Shown here piece after piece: positions 18,986 to 28,740 of a DNA stretch of 64,000 nt. The notes under the pieces were generated by a model. It saw nothing but the letters and a program-made list of their open reading frames with translations. It did not search any database and was not told the DNA's origin. Location: NCBI GenBank assembly GCA_024638655.1, contig JAHEJW010000007.1, forward strand, positions 13,706 to 77,705, read 5' to 3'. Origin of the DNA: a bacterium. GTDB taxonomy: Bacteria; Actinomycetota; Acidimicrobiia; Spongiisociales; ZC4RG35. A program made the translations under genes and the position numbers. The stretch's first letter is position 1. The number at the start of each line of letters is the position of its first letter.

Positions 18986-21900
18986 ATGGTTTCCAACACC
19001 TGGAAGGCTGACAGGCGTAGGGTCGATGTCCCCGTGAACTTCAACGTCCTGGGACCTGTGACGGTCGTTGACGGGAGCGGCCCATTGAACATCGGTGGGC
19101 CCAAGCAGCGCACCGTCCTCGCGATGCTGATCGCCAACTTCGGTCGGCCGGTCTCCAACGACCTGATTGCCGAAGCGGTCTACGGAGAGGACAGTCCGGA
19201 ACGAGCCCGTCGCCGGGTCCAGGTCTATGTCTCCACCCTCAGATCGATCGTCGGCGACGTCATCGCCAAATCGGCGGGAGGTTGGGCGCTATTGGCCGAT
19301 CGTTCCGAGGTGGATGCCCTTCGTTTCGAGGATCTCTACGAGTCTGTTCGAGCCGATTCCGGTTTACCACCCGAGGCAACGGCGAAGGTCTTGAGGGAGG
19401 CTCTTTCCCTCTGGCGGGGCTACCCCTACTCCGATATCGAGTCCCACGGTCATCTCGCTCCGGAGATCTCACGTCTCGCCGAGTTGAGGGTTGCGGTCCA
19501 AGCGGCTCGTATTGAGTCTGATCTTGGATCGGGGCGACATGCCGACTTGATCGGTGAGATCGAAGGCTTGATCTTGGAGCATCCCTATCTGGAGCGACTC
19601 CGTGCCCAGCACATGCTCGCTCTCTATCGAGCGGGCAGACAGCGAGAGGCGCTGCGCTCCTATGAGGAGATGAGGACACTTCTCGTCGATGAGATGGGAG
19701 TCGATCCGACCCCTGAGCTGCAGGAACTAGAGCAACGAATCCTCGAGCAGGACTCCTCGCTGGATCTGACACCCAGGAAGCAGATTCAGAAGAAGGCTGT
19801 CCTTGTGGCCGATCCCGGAGATCCTATCGAGCTGGCTCGCTTGCCTCCTATTGAACGAGAAGAGCTCATCTCGAAGTCGGGTTCGGCCCTGCTGAGAGTG
19901 GTCGGTGAAGACGCACTGCTCCCTGCGGGCACAGCTTCATATGCCGTATTCGACACGGTCGGCGAGGCTGCCGCCGCAGCCGAGAGGGCGACCCTTCTCA
20001 CGGACGGCTCCGCGACGCGGATAGCGATCGACTTCGGGGACGTCGAGGTCTCCGATGGACGCGTGAGCGGTGCTCCCGTGACCAGGGCCTCGGTTCTGGT
20101 CTCTGTGGCTCATCGGGGTCAGGTCCTCCTGTCGGTTGACGCGCAGCGAGCCTTCGTCAGCGGAGAGGAAGGCACCGGGTTGCGTTTCGAGTCTCTTGGC
20201 AGGTTCGACCTCGCTGGGATCCAGGAGCCGACGGCGGTCCATCAGATTCTCATCGGCAATCCGCCCACCTCTTTCCCACCCCTCGATACCGACCGGACAC
20301 CTGTTCCACTTCCCGAGGGAGGTGACCGATCGATGCCCGGCTATGAGCTGAGAGACATCATCGGGCCGGGCTCTGTGGGCACCCTATATCGGGCATATCA
20401 GCCATCGGTAGGGCGGGAAGTGGTGATCGAAGTGATCGCCCGCGCCGAAGCCTCAGATCCCTATTTCATCCGAAACTTCGGAGCCGATGCTCAGCGTCTC
20501 GCTCTCCTCGACCATCCCAATATCAACCCGCTGCTGGACTATTGGAGAGATCCAGATGGTGCCTACCTCGTGTACCGGCACCATCGCGGCGGCCTACTAC
20601 GCCAAAGCTCGGTCGGTGACACCAACCGGCTGATCGAACAAATCGGTAGCGCGCTTGTGCACGCCCACTCCTACGGATTGGTGCACGGGTCTCTACGACC
20701 TGATCGCGTCCTCATGGACGAGTCGGGCAATGGCTATCTGATGGGCTTTCCGCTCGCCGGAATCGCTCCGAAGTCGTCTCCCGAACATGCCGCCTACATC
20801 GCGCCTGAGACCCTCGCTGGCGAGGTAGCGACTGAGGCGACGGATGTGTTCGGTCTCAGCGTTCTCGCTCTGGATCTACGAGAAGGACTGGGAACGAGCG
20901 ATGTGCCCCTGCAGCCCACGTCCCAGGTGATCGCCCGGGCGATGAGCGAAGAGCCTTCTCTCCGATATCGGTCGGTTTCGGCTTTTCTCGATGAGCTCTA
21001 TCCCGGCAACGAGGAGCCCGGCGAGCGCTTCACCGAGACACGTAATCCCTACAAGGGATTGGCAGCATTCCACGAGAGTGACGCCGGGGACTTCTTTGGC
21101 CGTGGCTCCGTGGTCGAAGAGTTGCTGGCGGCGCTGCGCAGGGACTCCTTCTTGGCTCTTGTTGGGCCCTCCGGCATCGGCAAGTCGTCGGTCGTTCGTG
21201 CAGGTCTCATCCCGGGGTTGCGACAGGGAGTAGTCAAGAGCTCCTCTGATTGGGTCATCACCGACATGCTTCCGGGTCCACGGCCTTTCTTGGAGCTGGA
21301 GCGTGCATTGGAGAAGGTGGCCGTAGAACTGCCGCCCGATGTGAGGGAGCGGTTTGCCGAGCGTGATGCCAACGCCCTGGCTGGTTTGGATGGGGTGCTG
21401 CTCCCGGGTTCTGAGCTGCTCGTGGTGATCGATCAGTTCGAGGAGCTGTTCACCATGGCTGACGAAGAGGTTGCGTCAGCCTTCCTCGACCTCCTGGTCA
21501 GTGCAGTACAGCTGAATCAGGTGCGGATCGTGATCACGCTTCGTGCCGACTTCCTCGACCGACCGCTTCTCTATTCAGAGTTCGGTGAGCTGCTTCGGGA
21601 GTCAATGGTCGGATTGCGTTCTCCAAGCCCTGCCGAGCTCAGCGAGGCGATCACGGGCCCGGCGCGCCGAGTTGGAGTGGATGTGGAACCCAGTCTGGTG
21701 GAGAGGTTGGTCTCCGAGGTTCACGACCGTCCTGGTGGGCTGCCTCTCCTCCAATTCGCTCTTGTGGAGTTGTTCGACTCCAGGGAGTCGGATCTACTCA
21801 CCGTTGAGGCCCATGAAAAGGTCGGCGGGGTCGCCGGATCAGTGGCGCGGCGGGCTGAGGCAGTCTACGAAAGCCTCGATGTCGACCAGAGATCGGCCGT

Positions 21901-24751
21901 CAAGCAGTTATTCCTTCGTTTGGTCGCAGTGGCTGATGACGCTACGCCCACTCGAAGACGGGTGAGGCTCGGCGAAGTTGCCGACCTCGAGGCCGAGCCT
22001 TGGATCGAAGCGTTTGCTCGCAACCGGATGCTGGTGTTCGACAACGATCCAGACACGCGAGCCCCAACAGTCGAAGTGGCTCATGAAGCCCTGCTCACAG
22101 AATGGCCCCGTTTGGCCGGTTGGATCGAAGCCGCGCGTGAAGACCTCACGCTCTCCCGAAGACTCGATGAATCGATCACGGACTGGGAGGAGAACGACGA
22201 AGACGACGCCTACCTGCTGACAGCCGGGCGTCTGGCGCAACATCAGGCCTGGACCTCCAATACCAGCCTGATCCTCACCGACCGGGAATCTGACTTTCTA
22301 GAGGCTTCAACGAGTCGCGACCTTGCCCAACGAACCCGGAGGCGGCGACGTCGGAACTTGATCATGGCCGGTTTCGGCGCTGCCGCGTTGATCGCCACTT
22401 TGTTCGGCGTCTCAGCCAATCGGAGCGCCAACGATGCTCGCTCGGAGGCCCTGGCAGCCTCAGCGGTCGCTGCGCTGGAGGTCGATCCTGAGCTCGCTGT
22501 ACTCCTCGGAATCGAAGCGATGGAAGCAAACCCAGATTCAACACCGACGCGAAACGCGCTCAACCAGGCTCTTCAGGCTCACCGGGCCGAGTTCAGGTTG
22601 GTAGGCCCAACAATTGGCTCGATGAGCCCGGACGGGAAATTGCTCGCTGCCTCGACGCAGTTCGTCGCCGGTGTCTGGGATCTCGACGGTTCGACAGACC
22701 AACCACTCTGGGAGTGGAGGGTTTGGGACAATCATGAGATTGGCGACACCTATTTCAGCGATGACAACAGCCTGGTGATCGTGGTCTCCTACGTGTCTCC
22801 TGAGGCAGGTGGGGAATGCTCATGGGATCGATTCACGATGTTCGAAGCGTTGACCGGAGAGCTGGTCAAGGACACCGACTTTGATGATCGGAACATGTAC
22901 TGGGGCGGACCGAGTCAGACCGGTCCGTTTGTTGATATAGCCCGACCGTTCGTGCTGGGGCCTGGCGGTGCTGACGACTGCCGGGCCAATCCCGCCGAAG
23001 GTGAGTTGGTCGCAGCCGATCTCCTGACCGGCGATCTATCCGTCTTGGTTGTGGGCGCCTCGCCCAAGGGCCGCTCTTGGGTCGGAGTTCCGACCCTCAG
23101 CGAAGACGTGACAAGGCTCGCCTGGACCGGAAACAATGGTGGAGGGGTGATCGATCTGGTTACCGGAAACGAGCTCATGCCACTGCCACCCGGACACAGC
23201 TCAGTCAGCCCGGATGGATCCCTCGTCTTGACCGGAAACGACCCTCTTGAGCTTTGGGGCGTGGGGAGCTCGCCTCGGAAGCTTCGGGAGTTCAAAGCAT
23301 CCTTCGGGACTGCATGGTTCAGTTCGTCAGGCTCCATCGTCTACGGCAATACCTATGACGGCCGGGTCCTTGGCTATGACACCTCATTCGGCGATCTCGT
23401 CTTCGAATTGAAGGGTCCAGGTAGTGATGCCAGCAAGGTCCAGATGTCAGACGACGAACGCAAGGTCGCCAGCTCTTCTACGGATGGCATGACCGTATGG
23501 GGAATCGGCGAATCGGTTCAGCCAACCGCGGGCCCTGCTCAGTACTTGCCCAGTTCCGGTGGCGAGCATTCCTTCTTTGTCATCGGAAAGACCTATGTGA
23601 CATCTGAGTATCTGGTGTCATGGAGATTTGTCGTGATCGACGAGCGGGGCTTGTACGAGGACCACCCTTCCGTACCCGGCCATGAGGTGACAGCGGTCTA
23701 CGACATCAACACCGGGGAGGCAGTCAAGACCTATCCAGGCATGTTGCTTGCGGTCTCACCGGATGGGGAGCAAATGGCACTGCAAGCATCTGGTGAGCTC
23801 GTGGAAGCGAAAGAAATCGATTCGACAGCTTCAGACGGTACCTATTTGCCGACTGGAGGCGTGCACATTGTCAATATCGAAACAGGTCAGACTCAAGAGC
23901 TCGAAGGACTCTGCCTGTGGTACGACGGGCCACCTGCGTCACCTGAGAGGTACGTTCCAGATGAATGCGCCAGTTACCCCGAGGAATGGGCAGACCTGGT
24001 CAACCATGCGGTGTTCTCACCGGACGGTGATCGTCTCGCCATGGTTGGGGAAAGCGGTCGCTTCGCCGTATGGGATCTGATGACGGGAAAGATGGAATGG
24101 CATCTCGATAGTCCCGAGGGACTCGAGAGGGCTCTGCTGTTCAACGATGCCAATGTGGCGTTCACGACGGACGGGAGGTTCCTGGTGACAGCGATCTTCA
24201 CCGGCGTACGAGGCAGCGACCAGTCGGGCACAGTGACTGTTCGCCCCGTCGAATCCTTGGATGTCCCCGTAGCCGAGTTCACCACGCTCGTAGGAGGCCC
24301 ATCGAACATCGAATTCACCGCAGATGGCAAGCGCGTCGTATTGAACGACCAGGGTCAGAACTTGTACGTAGTTGACACGAGCCGTTGGGAGATTGTCCGT
24401 ACTCTCAAGGGAGGTCACCAGGCGTCGTTGATCAGCGACATAGCTGTCGATCCGTCGGGGCAATGGGTGGCCACGGCGGGCCGTGATGGCATCTCAGTGG
24501 TATGGGATATCGAATCGGGCGAGGAGGTGCAGCGATTCGACTTCTCGGCGACACCGCTCGGTCTGAGAAACGTGGAGTGGGTCGACGAGGACACACTGCT
24601 GTTGGGGACGCGGTCTTGGGCGGCGCAAATGACGGTCGATCCGGATATCTTGATCGACCACGCCCGCCAGCGCCTCACCCGCTCTTTCACAGAGGCGGAG
24701 TGCGCCACCTACGACATCGACCCCTGTCCGACTCTCGGGGAACTGAGGTGA
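18986..24751 (+). CDS. Giant SARP/BTAD - cyclase-like - pseudokinase - STAND NTPase - WD40 regulator
   Basis: The 1921-residue protein is a multidomain signalling regulator. Residues about 18-260 are an OmpR-type winged helix plus BTAD, as in SARP activators (FNVLGPVTVV, KQRTVLAMLI, then HPYLERLRAQHMLALYRAGR). About 265-430 resemble a nucleotidyl cyclase domain without clear catalytic residues. About 450-690 are a protein-kinase fold with key residues lost: VVIEVI replaces the AxK lysine, HGSLRPDRVL replaces HRDLKPxN, and MGF replaces DFG. About 695-1115 are a STAND-type NTPase starting NPYKGLAAFHESDAGDFFGR, with Walker A GPSGIGKSS and LVVIDQFEELF. A membrane-like helix lies near 1125-1143, and WD40 repeats (SPDGKLLA, FSPDGDRLA, VVWDIESGE) fill about 1200-1915. 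A GTG at 19034 giving MNFNVLGPV is an alternative start. Confidence 0.87.
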   Translation: MVSNTWKADRRRVDVPVNFNVLGPVTVVDGSGPLNIGGPKQRTVLAMLIANFGRPVSNDLIAEAVYGEDSPERARRRVQVYVSTLRSIVGDVIAKSAGGWALLADRSEVDALRFEDLYESVRADSGLPPEATAKVLREALSLWRGYPYSDIESHGHLAPEISRLAELRVAVQAARIESDLGSGRHADLIGEIEGLILEHPYLERLRAQHMLALYRAGRQREALRSYEEMRTLLVDEMGVDPTPELQELEQRILEQDSSLDLTPRKQIQKKAVLVADPGDPIELARLPPIEREELISKSGSALLRVVGEDALLPAGTASYAVFDTVGEAAAAAERATLLTDGSATRIAIDFGDVEVSDGRVSGAPVTRASVLVSVAHRGQVLLSVDAQRAFVSGEEGTGLRFESLGRFDLAGIQEPTAVHQILIGNPPTSFPPLDTDRTPVPLPEGGDRSMPGYELRDIIGPGSVGTLYRAYQPSVGREVVIEVIARAEASDPYFIRNFGADAQRLALLDHPNINPLLDYWRDPDGAYLVYRHHRGGLLRQSSVGDTNRLIEQIGSALVHAHSYGLVHGSLRPDRVLMDESGNGYLMGFPLAGIAPKSSPEHAAYIAPETLAGEVATEATDVFGLSVLALDLREGLGTSDVPLQPTSQVIARAMSEEPSLRYRSVSAFLDELYPGNEEPGERFTETRNPYKGLAAFHESDAGDFFGRGSVVEELLAALRRDSFLALVGPSGIGKSSVVRAGLIPGLRQGVVKSSSDWVITDMLPGPRPFLELERALEKVAVELPPDVRERFAERDANALAGLDGVLLPGSELLVVIDQFEELFTMADEEVASAFLDLLVSAVQLNQVRIVITLRADFLDRPLLYSEFGELLRESMVGLRSPSPAELSEAITGPARRVGVDVEPSLVERLVSEVHDRPGGLPLLQFALVELFDSRESDLLTVEAHEKVGGVAGSVARRAEAVYESLDVDQRSAVKQLFLRLVAVADDATPTRRRVRLGEVADLEAEPWIEAFARNRMLVFDNDPDTRAPTVEVAHEALLTEWPRLAGWIEAAREDLTLSRRLDESITDWEENDEDDAYLLTAGRLAQHQAWTSNTSLILTDRESDFLEASTSRDLAQRTRRRRRRNLIMAGFGAAALIATLFGVSANRSANDARSEALAASAVAALEVDPELAVLLGIEAMEANPDSTPTRNALNQALQAHRAEFRLVGPTIGSMSPDGKLLAASTQFVAGVWDLDGSTDQPLWEWRVWDNHEIGDTYFSDDNSLVIVVSYVSPEAGGECSWDRFTMFEALTGELVKDTDFDDRNMYWGGPSQTGPFVDIARPFVLGPGGADDCRANPAEGELVAADLLTGDLSVLVVGASPKGRSWVGVPTLSEDVTRLAWTGNNGGGVIDLVTGNELMPLPPGHSSVSPDGSLVLTGNDPLELWGVGSSPRKLREFKASFGTAWFSSSGSIVYGNTYDGRVLGYDTSFGDLVFELKGPGSDASKVQMSDDERKVASSSTDGMTVWGIGESVQPTAGPAQYLPSSGGEHSFFVIGKTYVTSEYLVSWRFVVIDERGLYEDHPSVPGHEVTAVYDINTGEAVKTYPGMLLAVSPDGEQMALQASGELVEAKEIDSTASDGTYLPTGGVHIVNIETGQTQELEGLCLWYDGPPASPERYVPDECASYPEEWADLVNHAVFSPDGDRLAMVGESGRFAVWDLMTGKMEWHLDSPEGLERALLFNDANVAFTTDGRFLVTAIFTGVRGSDQSGTVTVRPVESLDVPVAEFTTLVGGPSNIEFTADGKRVVLNDQGQNLYVVDTSRWEIVRTLKGGHQASLISDIAVDPSGQWVATAGRDGISVVWDIESGEEVQRFDFSATPLGLRNVEWVDEDTLLLGTRSWAAQMTVDPDILIDHARQRLTRSFTEAECATYDIDPCPTLGELR

Positions 24752-24793
24752 GCCCTGGCTGCTGATGACCCAATGTCAATCTCGAGACCCGGC

Positions 24794-24809
24794 GTGCCGC
24801 ATATGGCAC
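24794..24809. terminator. Candidate small terminator hairpin between convergent genes
   Basis: GTGCC and GGCAC pair around a six-base loop (GCATAT) in the 78-base gap between the regulator gene and rpsT, which converge here. On the + strand a T-rich GTTTGTGTTT follows 13 bases later. The stem is short, so this is a weak call. Confidence 0.35.
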
Positions 24810-24829
24810 CCCGTACCTGAGGTTTGTGT

Positions 24830-25081
24830 TTACGCGCTGATGGAGGCGGCCAGACGGGACTTCTTGCGGTCGGCTGCGTTTGGGTGGATGACGCCTTTGG
24901 CGGCGGCGGTGTCGATCTTCTTCTGGGCGTCTTGGAACAACTGCTCGGTGGGCTCCCCGGCCGCAGCCGCGGCTTCCACCTTCTTTATCGCGGTGTTCAG
25001 GTCGCTCTTGACCGACTTGTTGCGCATCCGCCTCTTCTCGTTCTGGCGATTTCGCTTCTTCTGTGACTCGATGTTGGCCAT
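24830..25081 (-). CDS. rpsT: 30S ribosomal protein S20
   Basis: This 83-residue basic protein has the S20 pattern: [18 protein letters not shown] at the N terminus, [11 protein letters not shown], and the C-terminal [21 protein letters not shown]20 binds 16S rRNA early in small-subunit assembly. It lies next to lepA in the opposite orientation, the usual actinobacterial arrangement. Confidence 0.97.
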   Translation of the reverse strand: MANIESQKKRNRQNEKRRMRNKSVKSDLNTAIKKVEAAAAAGEPTEQLFQDAQKKIDTAAAKGVIHPNAADRKKSRLAASISA

Positions 25082-25179
25082 GTGAAACTCAGATCTCGTT
25101 AGGAATCGGACACGTTGAGCAGGTCTGCGTGTCGGGCGTGCATGGTAACAGGGGCCGATTGGCTAGGCGAGACCGGTTC

Positions 25180-25682
25180 TCATGCCTTGAACGTTCCGGG
25201 CCGTGGCTGTGTAACAGGGTCGCCAAAGCCGTCGTCCCATGGGTAGAGCCCGTTCTCGTCGGAATATGTGAGTTGTAGTACCGGCACCGAGAACTCGTCG
25301 GGACGCTGATAGAAACGGTTGGCGCTGAACACGATGTCCCCGGGATTGGGCACCTCTTCGGCAACGACCTTTCGCGGCCATGCCCCGACACCGAACTCGA
25401 TCCCCGGGATCACGTCTCCCCCCTCTCGAATCTGATCGCCGACCGTGTTCAACAAACCCTGGCTGTCGTGCATGTCGAGACCAAACACCAGCAACTCGGG
25501 GTGGCCAAGCCCGAACAGTCCCACTGTGTAGGCAAACGGGGGCTCGTCCACCGCGCCGCCATCACAGTCCGGAGCCGAACAGCAACCACCCCGATGTACT
25601 CGATGGCCCAACCGTGCTTTCTGATGGTTTCCCGAAGCCGGGCGTCCTCCTGATCCAACCATGCCTCGATCCGAGATGACAT
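25180..25682 (-). pseudogene. DUF4262-domain protein interrupted by a frameshift
   Basis: Two frames together encode one DUF4262-like protein of about 167 residues. The first, starting at 25682, reads MSSRIEAWLDQEDARLRE... then HGWAIEYIG. The second, from about 25590 to 25180, reads CCSAPDCDGGAVDEPPFAYT, then VGLFGLGHPELLVFGLD, ending near QLTYSDENGLYPWDDG. They join if one base is added to the run of four C on the + strand at 25589-25592, giving IGGGCCSAP. The intact halves on both sides suggest either a recent mutation or a base-call error. Family function is unknown to me. Confidence 0.75.
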
Positions 25683-25756
25683 CTCCTACCTCCTCTCGCC
25701 TGATTCCGTGACCGTATGACCTGGCACCGACAGAATTCATCGCGTGCAAACCCCGG

Positions 25757-25762
25757 TAGAAT
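25757..25762 (+). promoter_or_regulatory. Candidate -10 box (TAGAAT) of lepA
   Basis: TAGAAT occurs in CCCGGTAGAAT, 20 bases before the chosen lepA start. The same 11 bases precede phoH. No clear -35 box is visible at 16-18 bases. A promoter here would place transcription start just before ATG 25783 and would argue against the upstream in-frame GTG. Confidence 0.5.
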
Positions 25763-25782
25763 CGAGGCGACCCCCCGTCTCC

Positions 25783-27591
25783 ATGACTGACCAAACGCGC
25801 ATACGCAACTTCTCGATCATCGCCCACATCGACCACGGCAAGTCGACTCTGGCCGATCGTCTCCTCGAGATGACGGGTGCCATCACGGAGCGGGAGATGC
25901 GTGAGCAAATACTCGACTCGATGGATCTGGAGCGGGAAAGGGGCATCACAATCAAGGCCCAAAGCGTCCGCTTGAAGTACATGGCAGCCGATGGTCACGA
26001 GTACATCCTCAACCTGATCGACACCCCGGGCCATGTCGATTTCTCCTATGAGGTGAGCAGATCGCTCGCCGCCTGCGAAGGCGCCCTTCTCCTCGCCGAC
26101 GCTGCTCAGGGCGTTCAAGCTCAGACGCTGGCCAACGCCTATCTGGCGATCAACGCCGGCCTCGAGGTCCTCCCCGCGGTCAACAAGATCGATCTCCCTG
26201 CGGCCGATCCGGAACGTTCGGCTCAGGAGCTCGTCGGCATACTCGGTGGTCGTGCTGAGGACGTCATGCGCGTGTCGGCCAAGACGGGCGAAGGCGTGGA
26301 TCGTTTGCTGGAAGCACTCGTGGAGGAGATCCCACCACCGCAGGGTGATCGCAGCGCTCCTCTACGGGCCTTGGTGTTCGACTCCTATTTCGACGCGTAT
26401 CGCGGTGTTGTCTGTTACGTGAGGATCGTGGATGGGGAGATGGCGGCAGGGGACAGACTCAGGTTCATGGCTACGGGCGAGGTCCACGATGCCGATGAAA
26501 TCGGCTTTCTCCAGCCTAAGACGTTCGAGGTTGCCCGAATGGGCCCAGGCGAGGTTGGTTACCTGATCACAGGCGTCAAGGAGATCGACCGAATAAAGGT
26601 CGGTGACACGATCACCACCGCCGATCGACCCGCCGACAGGCCACTTCCCGGATACGACGAGCCCAAGCCGATGGTCTACTCCGGGCTCTTTCCGACCGAT
26701 GGCGACGATTTTGAGCGTTTGCGCGAGGCGCTCGAGAAGCTGCGACTGAACGACGCATCACTCGTCTGGCAGCCGGAAACCTCCAAGGCACTCGGATTCG
26801 GGTTCCGCTGTGGGTTCCTAGGTCTGCTGCACATGGAGATCGTGAGGGAGCGACTCGAGCGAGAATACGACCTAGACCTGGTAGCCACGGCCCCCTCGGT
26901 TGCGTACGAGGTCACACTTCCTGATGGCTTGGTCAGCGAGATCCGCTCACCTCACGACCTCCCCGATCCCGCCAATCGGATCAGCGTCTCCGAGCCGTAT
27001 GTGCAGGCAATGATCCTCACCCCGAGCGAATACGTAGGCCCGATCATGGAGCTGGTGACGAGGCGACGTGGCATCGTCGGCACCATGAACTACCTGAGCC
27101 CGGAACGAGTCGAGCTGCACTACGAGATCCCCCTGGGCGAAATCGTCTTCGACTTCTTCGACCTTCTCAAGTCGAAGACAAAGGGTTATGCCACCCTGGA
27201 CTATGAGCCTGCCGGTTACAAGGAATCCGACCTGGTGAAAGTCGACATCCTGTTGAACGGTCAGCCCGTGGATGCCTTCTCAGCGATCGTCCATCGTGAC
27301 AACGCCGATGACTACGGGAAGAAGATGACCGGCCGGCTTCGTGAGCTGATCCCTCGTCAGCTGTTCGACGTGCCCATTCAGGCGGCCATAGGTGGCCGCA
27401 TCATCAGCCGTGAGACGGTTAAGGCCACCCGCAAGGATGTCACGGCGAAGTGCTACGGCGGCGACATAAGCCGCAAGAAGAAACTGCTGCAGCGACAGAA
27501 AGAGGGCAAGAAGCGAATGAAGATGGTGGGGTCGGTCGAGGTCCCCCAGGAGGCGTTCGTGGCCGCTCTGCAGGTGGACGCCGAAACGTGA
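25783..27591 (+). CDS. lepA: Elongation factor 4 (ribosome back-translocating GTPase)
   Basis: The 602-residue GTPase has the EF4 layout: G1 [15 protein letters not shown]3 [15 protein letters not shown]4 NKIDLP, EF-G-like domains, and the LepA-specific C-terminal domain with [15 protein letters not shown] and [14 protein letters not shown], then [16 protein letters not shown]4 acts on stalled or wrongly translocated ribosomes. The ATG giving [19 protein letters not shown] is preferred over a GTG 39 bases upstream because of the candidate promoter and family length. hemW, often next in this gene order, is missing between lepA and hrcA. Confidence 0.97.
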   Translation: MTDQTRIRNFSIIAHIDHGKSTLADRLLEMTGAITEREMREQILDSMDLERERGITIKAQSVRLKYMAADGHEYILNLIDTPGHVDFSYEVSRSLAACEGALLLADAAQGVQAQTLANAYLAINAGLEVLPAVNKIDLPAADPERSAQELVGILGGRAEDVMRVSAKTGEGVDRLLEALVEEIPPPQGDRSAPLRALVFDSYFDAYRGVVCYVRIVDGEMAAGDRLRFMATGEVHDADEIGFLQPKTFEVARMGPGEVGYLITGVKEIDRIKVGDTITTADRPADRPLPGYDEPKPMVYSGLFPTDGDDFERLREALEKLRLNDASLVWQPETSKALGFGFRCGFLGLLHMEIVRERLEREYDLDLVATAPSVAYEVTLPDGLVSEIRSPHDLPDPANRISVSEPYVQAMILTPSEYVGPIMELVTRRRGIVGTMNYLSPERVELHYEIPLGEIVFDFFDLLKSKTKGYATLDYEPAGYKESDLVKVDILLNGQPVDAFSAIVHRDNADDYGKKMTGRLRELIPRQLFDVPIQAAIGGRIISRETVKATRKDVTAKCYGGDISRKKKLLQRQKEGKKRMKMVGSVEVPQEAFVAALQVDAET

Positions 27592-27723
27592 CACTTGCAG
27601 AGGCTTGGCGGCCCTGGCCCAGGCCGCGGCTGACCGACGACGCACATCGGGCCCTCGTCGGGCTCCTGCCACACCATGGGTGCGCTGAAGCCACCAGGGG
27701 CGATATCGTGTTTGTTGAGGAAG

Positions 27724-28731
27724 ATGCTTGAGGACAGACGCTCAGAGGTTTTGCGTGCCCTCGTCGAGGAGCACATCAGGACGGGCGAGCCCGTCAGTTC
27801 CCGCGCGATTGTCGAGCGTGCCGGGCTGCAAGTGTCCTCGGCGACGGTCAGAAACGACCTAGCTGCGCTGGAGAACGAGGGTTATGCGGTGCAGCCGCAC
27901 ACTTCCGCCGGGAGGGTTCCCACGGCCTCGGCGTATCGCTATTACGTGGATCATCTCGGGCCAGGCCGGCTGAGGTTCGCTGCCCAGGCCAAGATCAACG
28001 AGGTATTCGGAGACGTTCATCTCGAGCTTTCGAAATTGCTGAAAGCGACCTCGGACCTGTTGGTAGAGCTCACTGATCTTCCAGCCGTCGTTGTGGCGCC
28101 CGGCGTATCCCATGATCGTGTGAGGGCGTTGCACAGCCTCCAGGTGACGACTGATCAGGTTCTCGTGGTCGTCATCACTGAGGGCGGGCGTGTGGTCCAA
28201 CAGCGCGGAAGGGTGCGGGTGCCGATCATCCCAGTCGAGGTGGAGGAGGCACAACGGCGGGTTGCCGACAAGGCCGTCGGGGTCGAGCTCGGGTCCTCCC
28301 TCGGTTGGACCGACGAGGAACTGGCCGATATTTCGGAGCCGGTCAAGGAAGCTGTGCTGACCATCATCGACTGTCTGCACCTCGCAGCCAGTTCGGGGAC
28401 CGAGATGTTTGTCGGTGGAACGCAGAAGATGACCTCGCTCTGGGAAGACCTCACCTCGGTTCACAAGGTCCTGGAGATCCTCGAGAGGGAAGCGGAGGTC
28501 ATGAAACTACTGGCCGGAGCATCTGGTACCGCAGTTCACCTCGGCAGCGAACTGCATCCCAGTGACATAGTCGATCTCGCCGTGGTGTCGAAGGCCTACG
28601 ACAGCAGTGGTGAGACAGGTTCGATCGGGGTGCTTGGCCCGATGCGCATGAACTATCGCAGAGCCATCTCCGCGGTGGAGGAAGTGACCAGGGAGCTGGA
28701 GGATCAGATCAGCTCACAGACGGCCGAATAA
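27724..28731 (+). CDS. hrcA: Heat-inducible transcription repressor HrcA
   Basis: The 335-residue protein begins MLEDRRSEVLRALVEEHIRTG and continues EPVSSRAIVERAGLQVSSAT with VRNDLAALE, the HrcA winged helix that binds CIRCE. The motif GYAVQPHTSAGRVPTASAYR is diagnostic. HrcA represses chaperone genes and is usually next to dnaJ, as here. I saw no CIRCE inverted repeat upstream, so its targets are likely elsewhere, such as groEL. In-frame TTG and ATG codons upstream (27715 and 27676) are less favoured starts. Confidence 0.95.
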   Translation: MLEDRRSEVLRALVEEHIRTGEPVSSRAIVERAGLQVSSATVRNDLAALENEGYAVQPHTSAGRVPTASAYRYYVDHLGPGRLRFAAQAKINEVFGDVHLELSKLLKATSDLLVELTDLPAVVVAPGVSHDRVRALHSLQVTTDQVLVVVITEGGRVVQQRGRVRVPIIPVEVEEAQRRVADKAVGVELGSSLGWTDEELADISEPVKEAVLTIIDCLHLAASSGTEMFVGGTQKMTSLWEDLTSVHKVLEILEREAEVMKLLAGASGTAVHLGSELHPSDIVDLAVVSKAYDSSGETGSIGVLGPMRMNYRRAISAVEEVTRELEDQISSQTAE

Positions 28732-28740
28732 CTCCAGCTG

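Noticed and set aside
27592-27723. CIRCE element upstream of hrcA
   Set aside because: No TTAGCACTC/GAGTGCTAA-type inverted repeat is visible in the gap.
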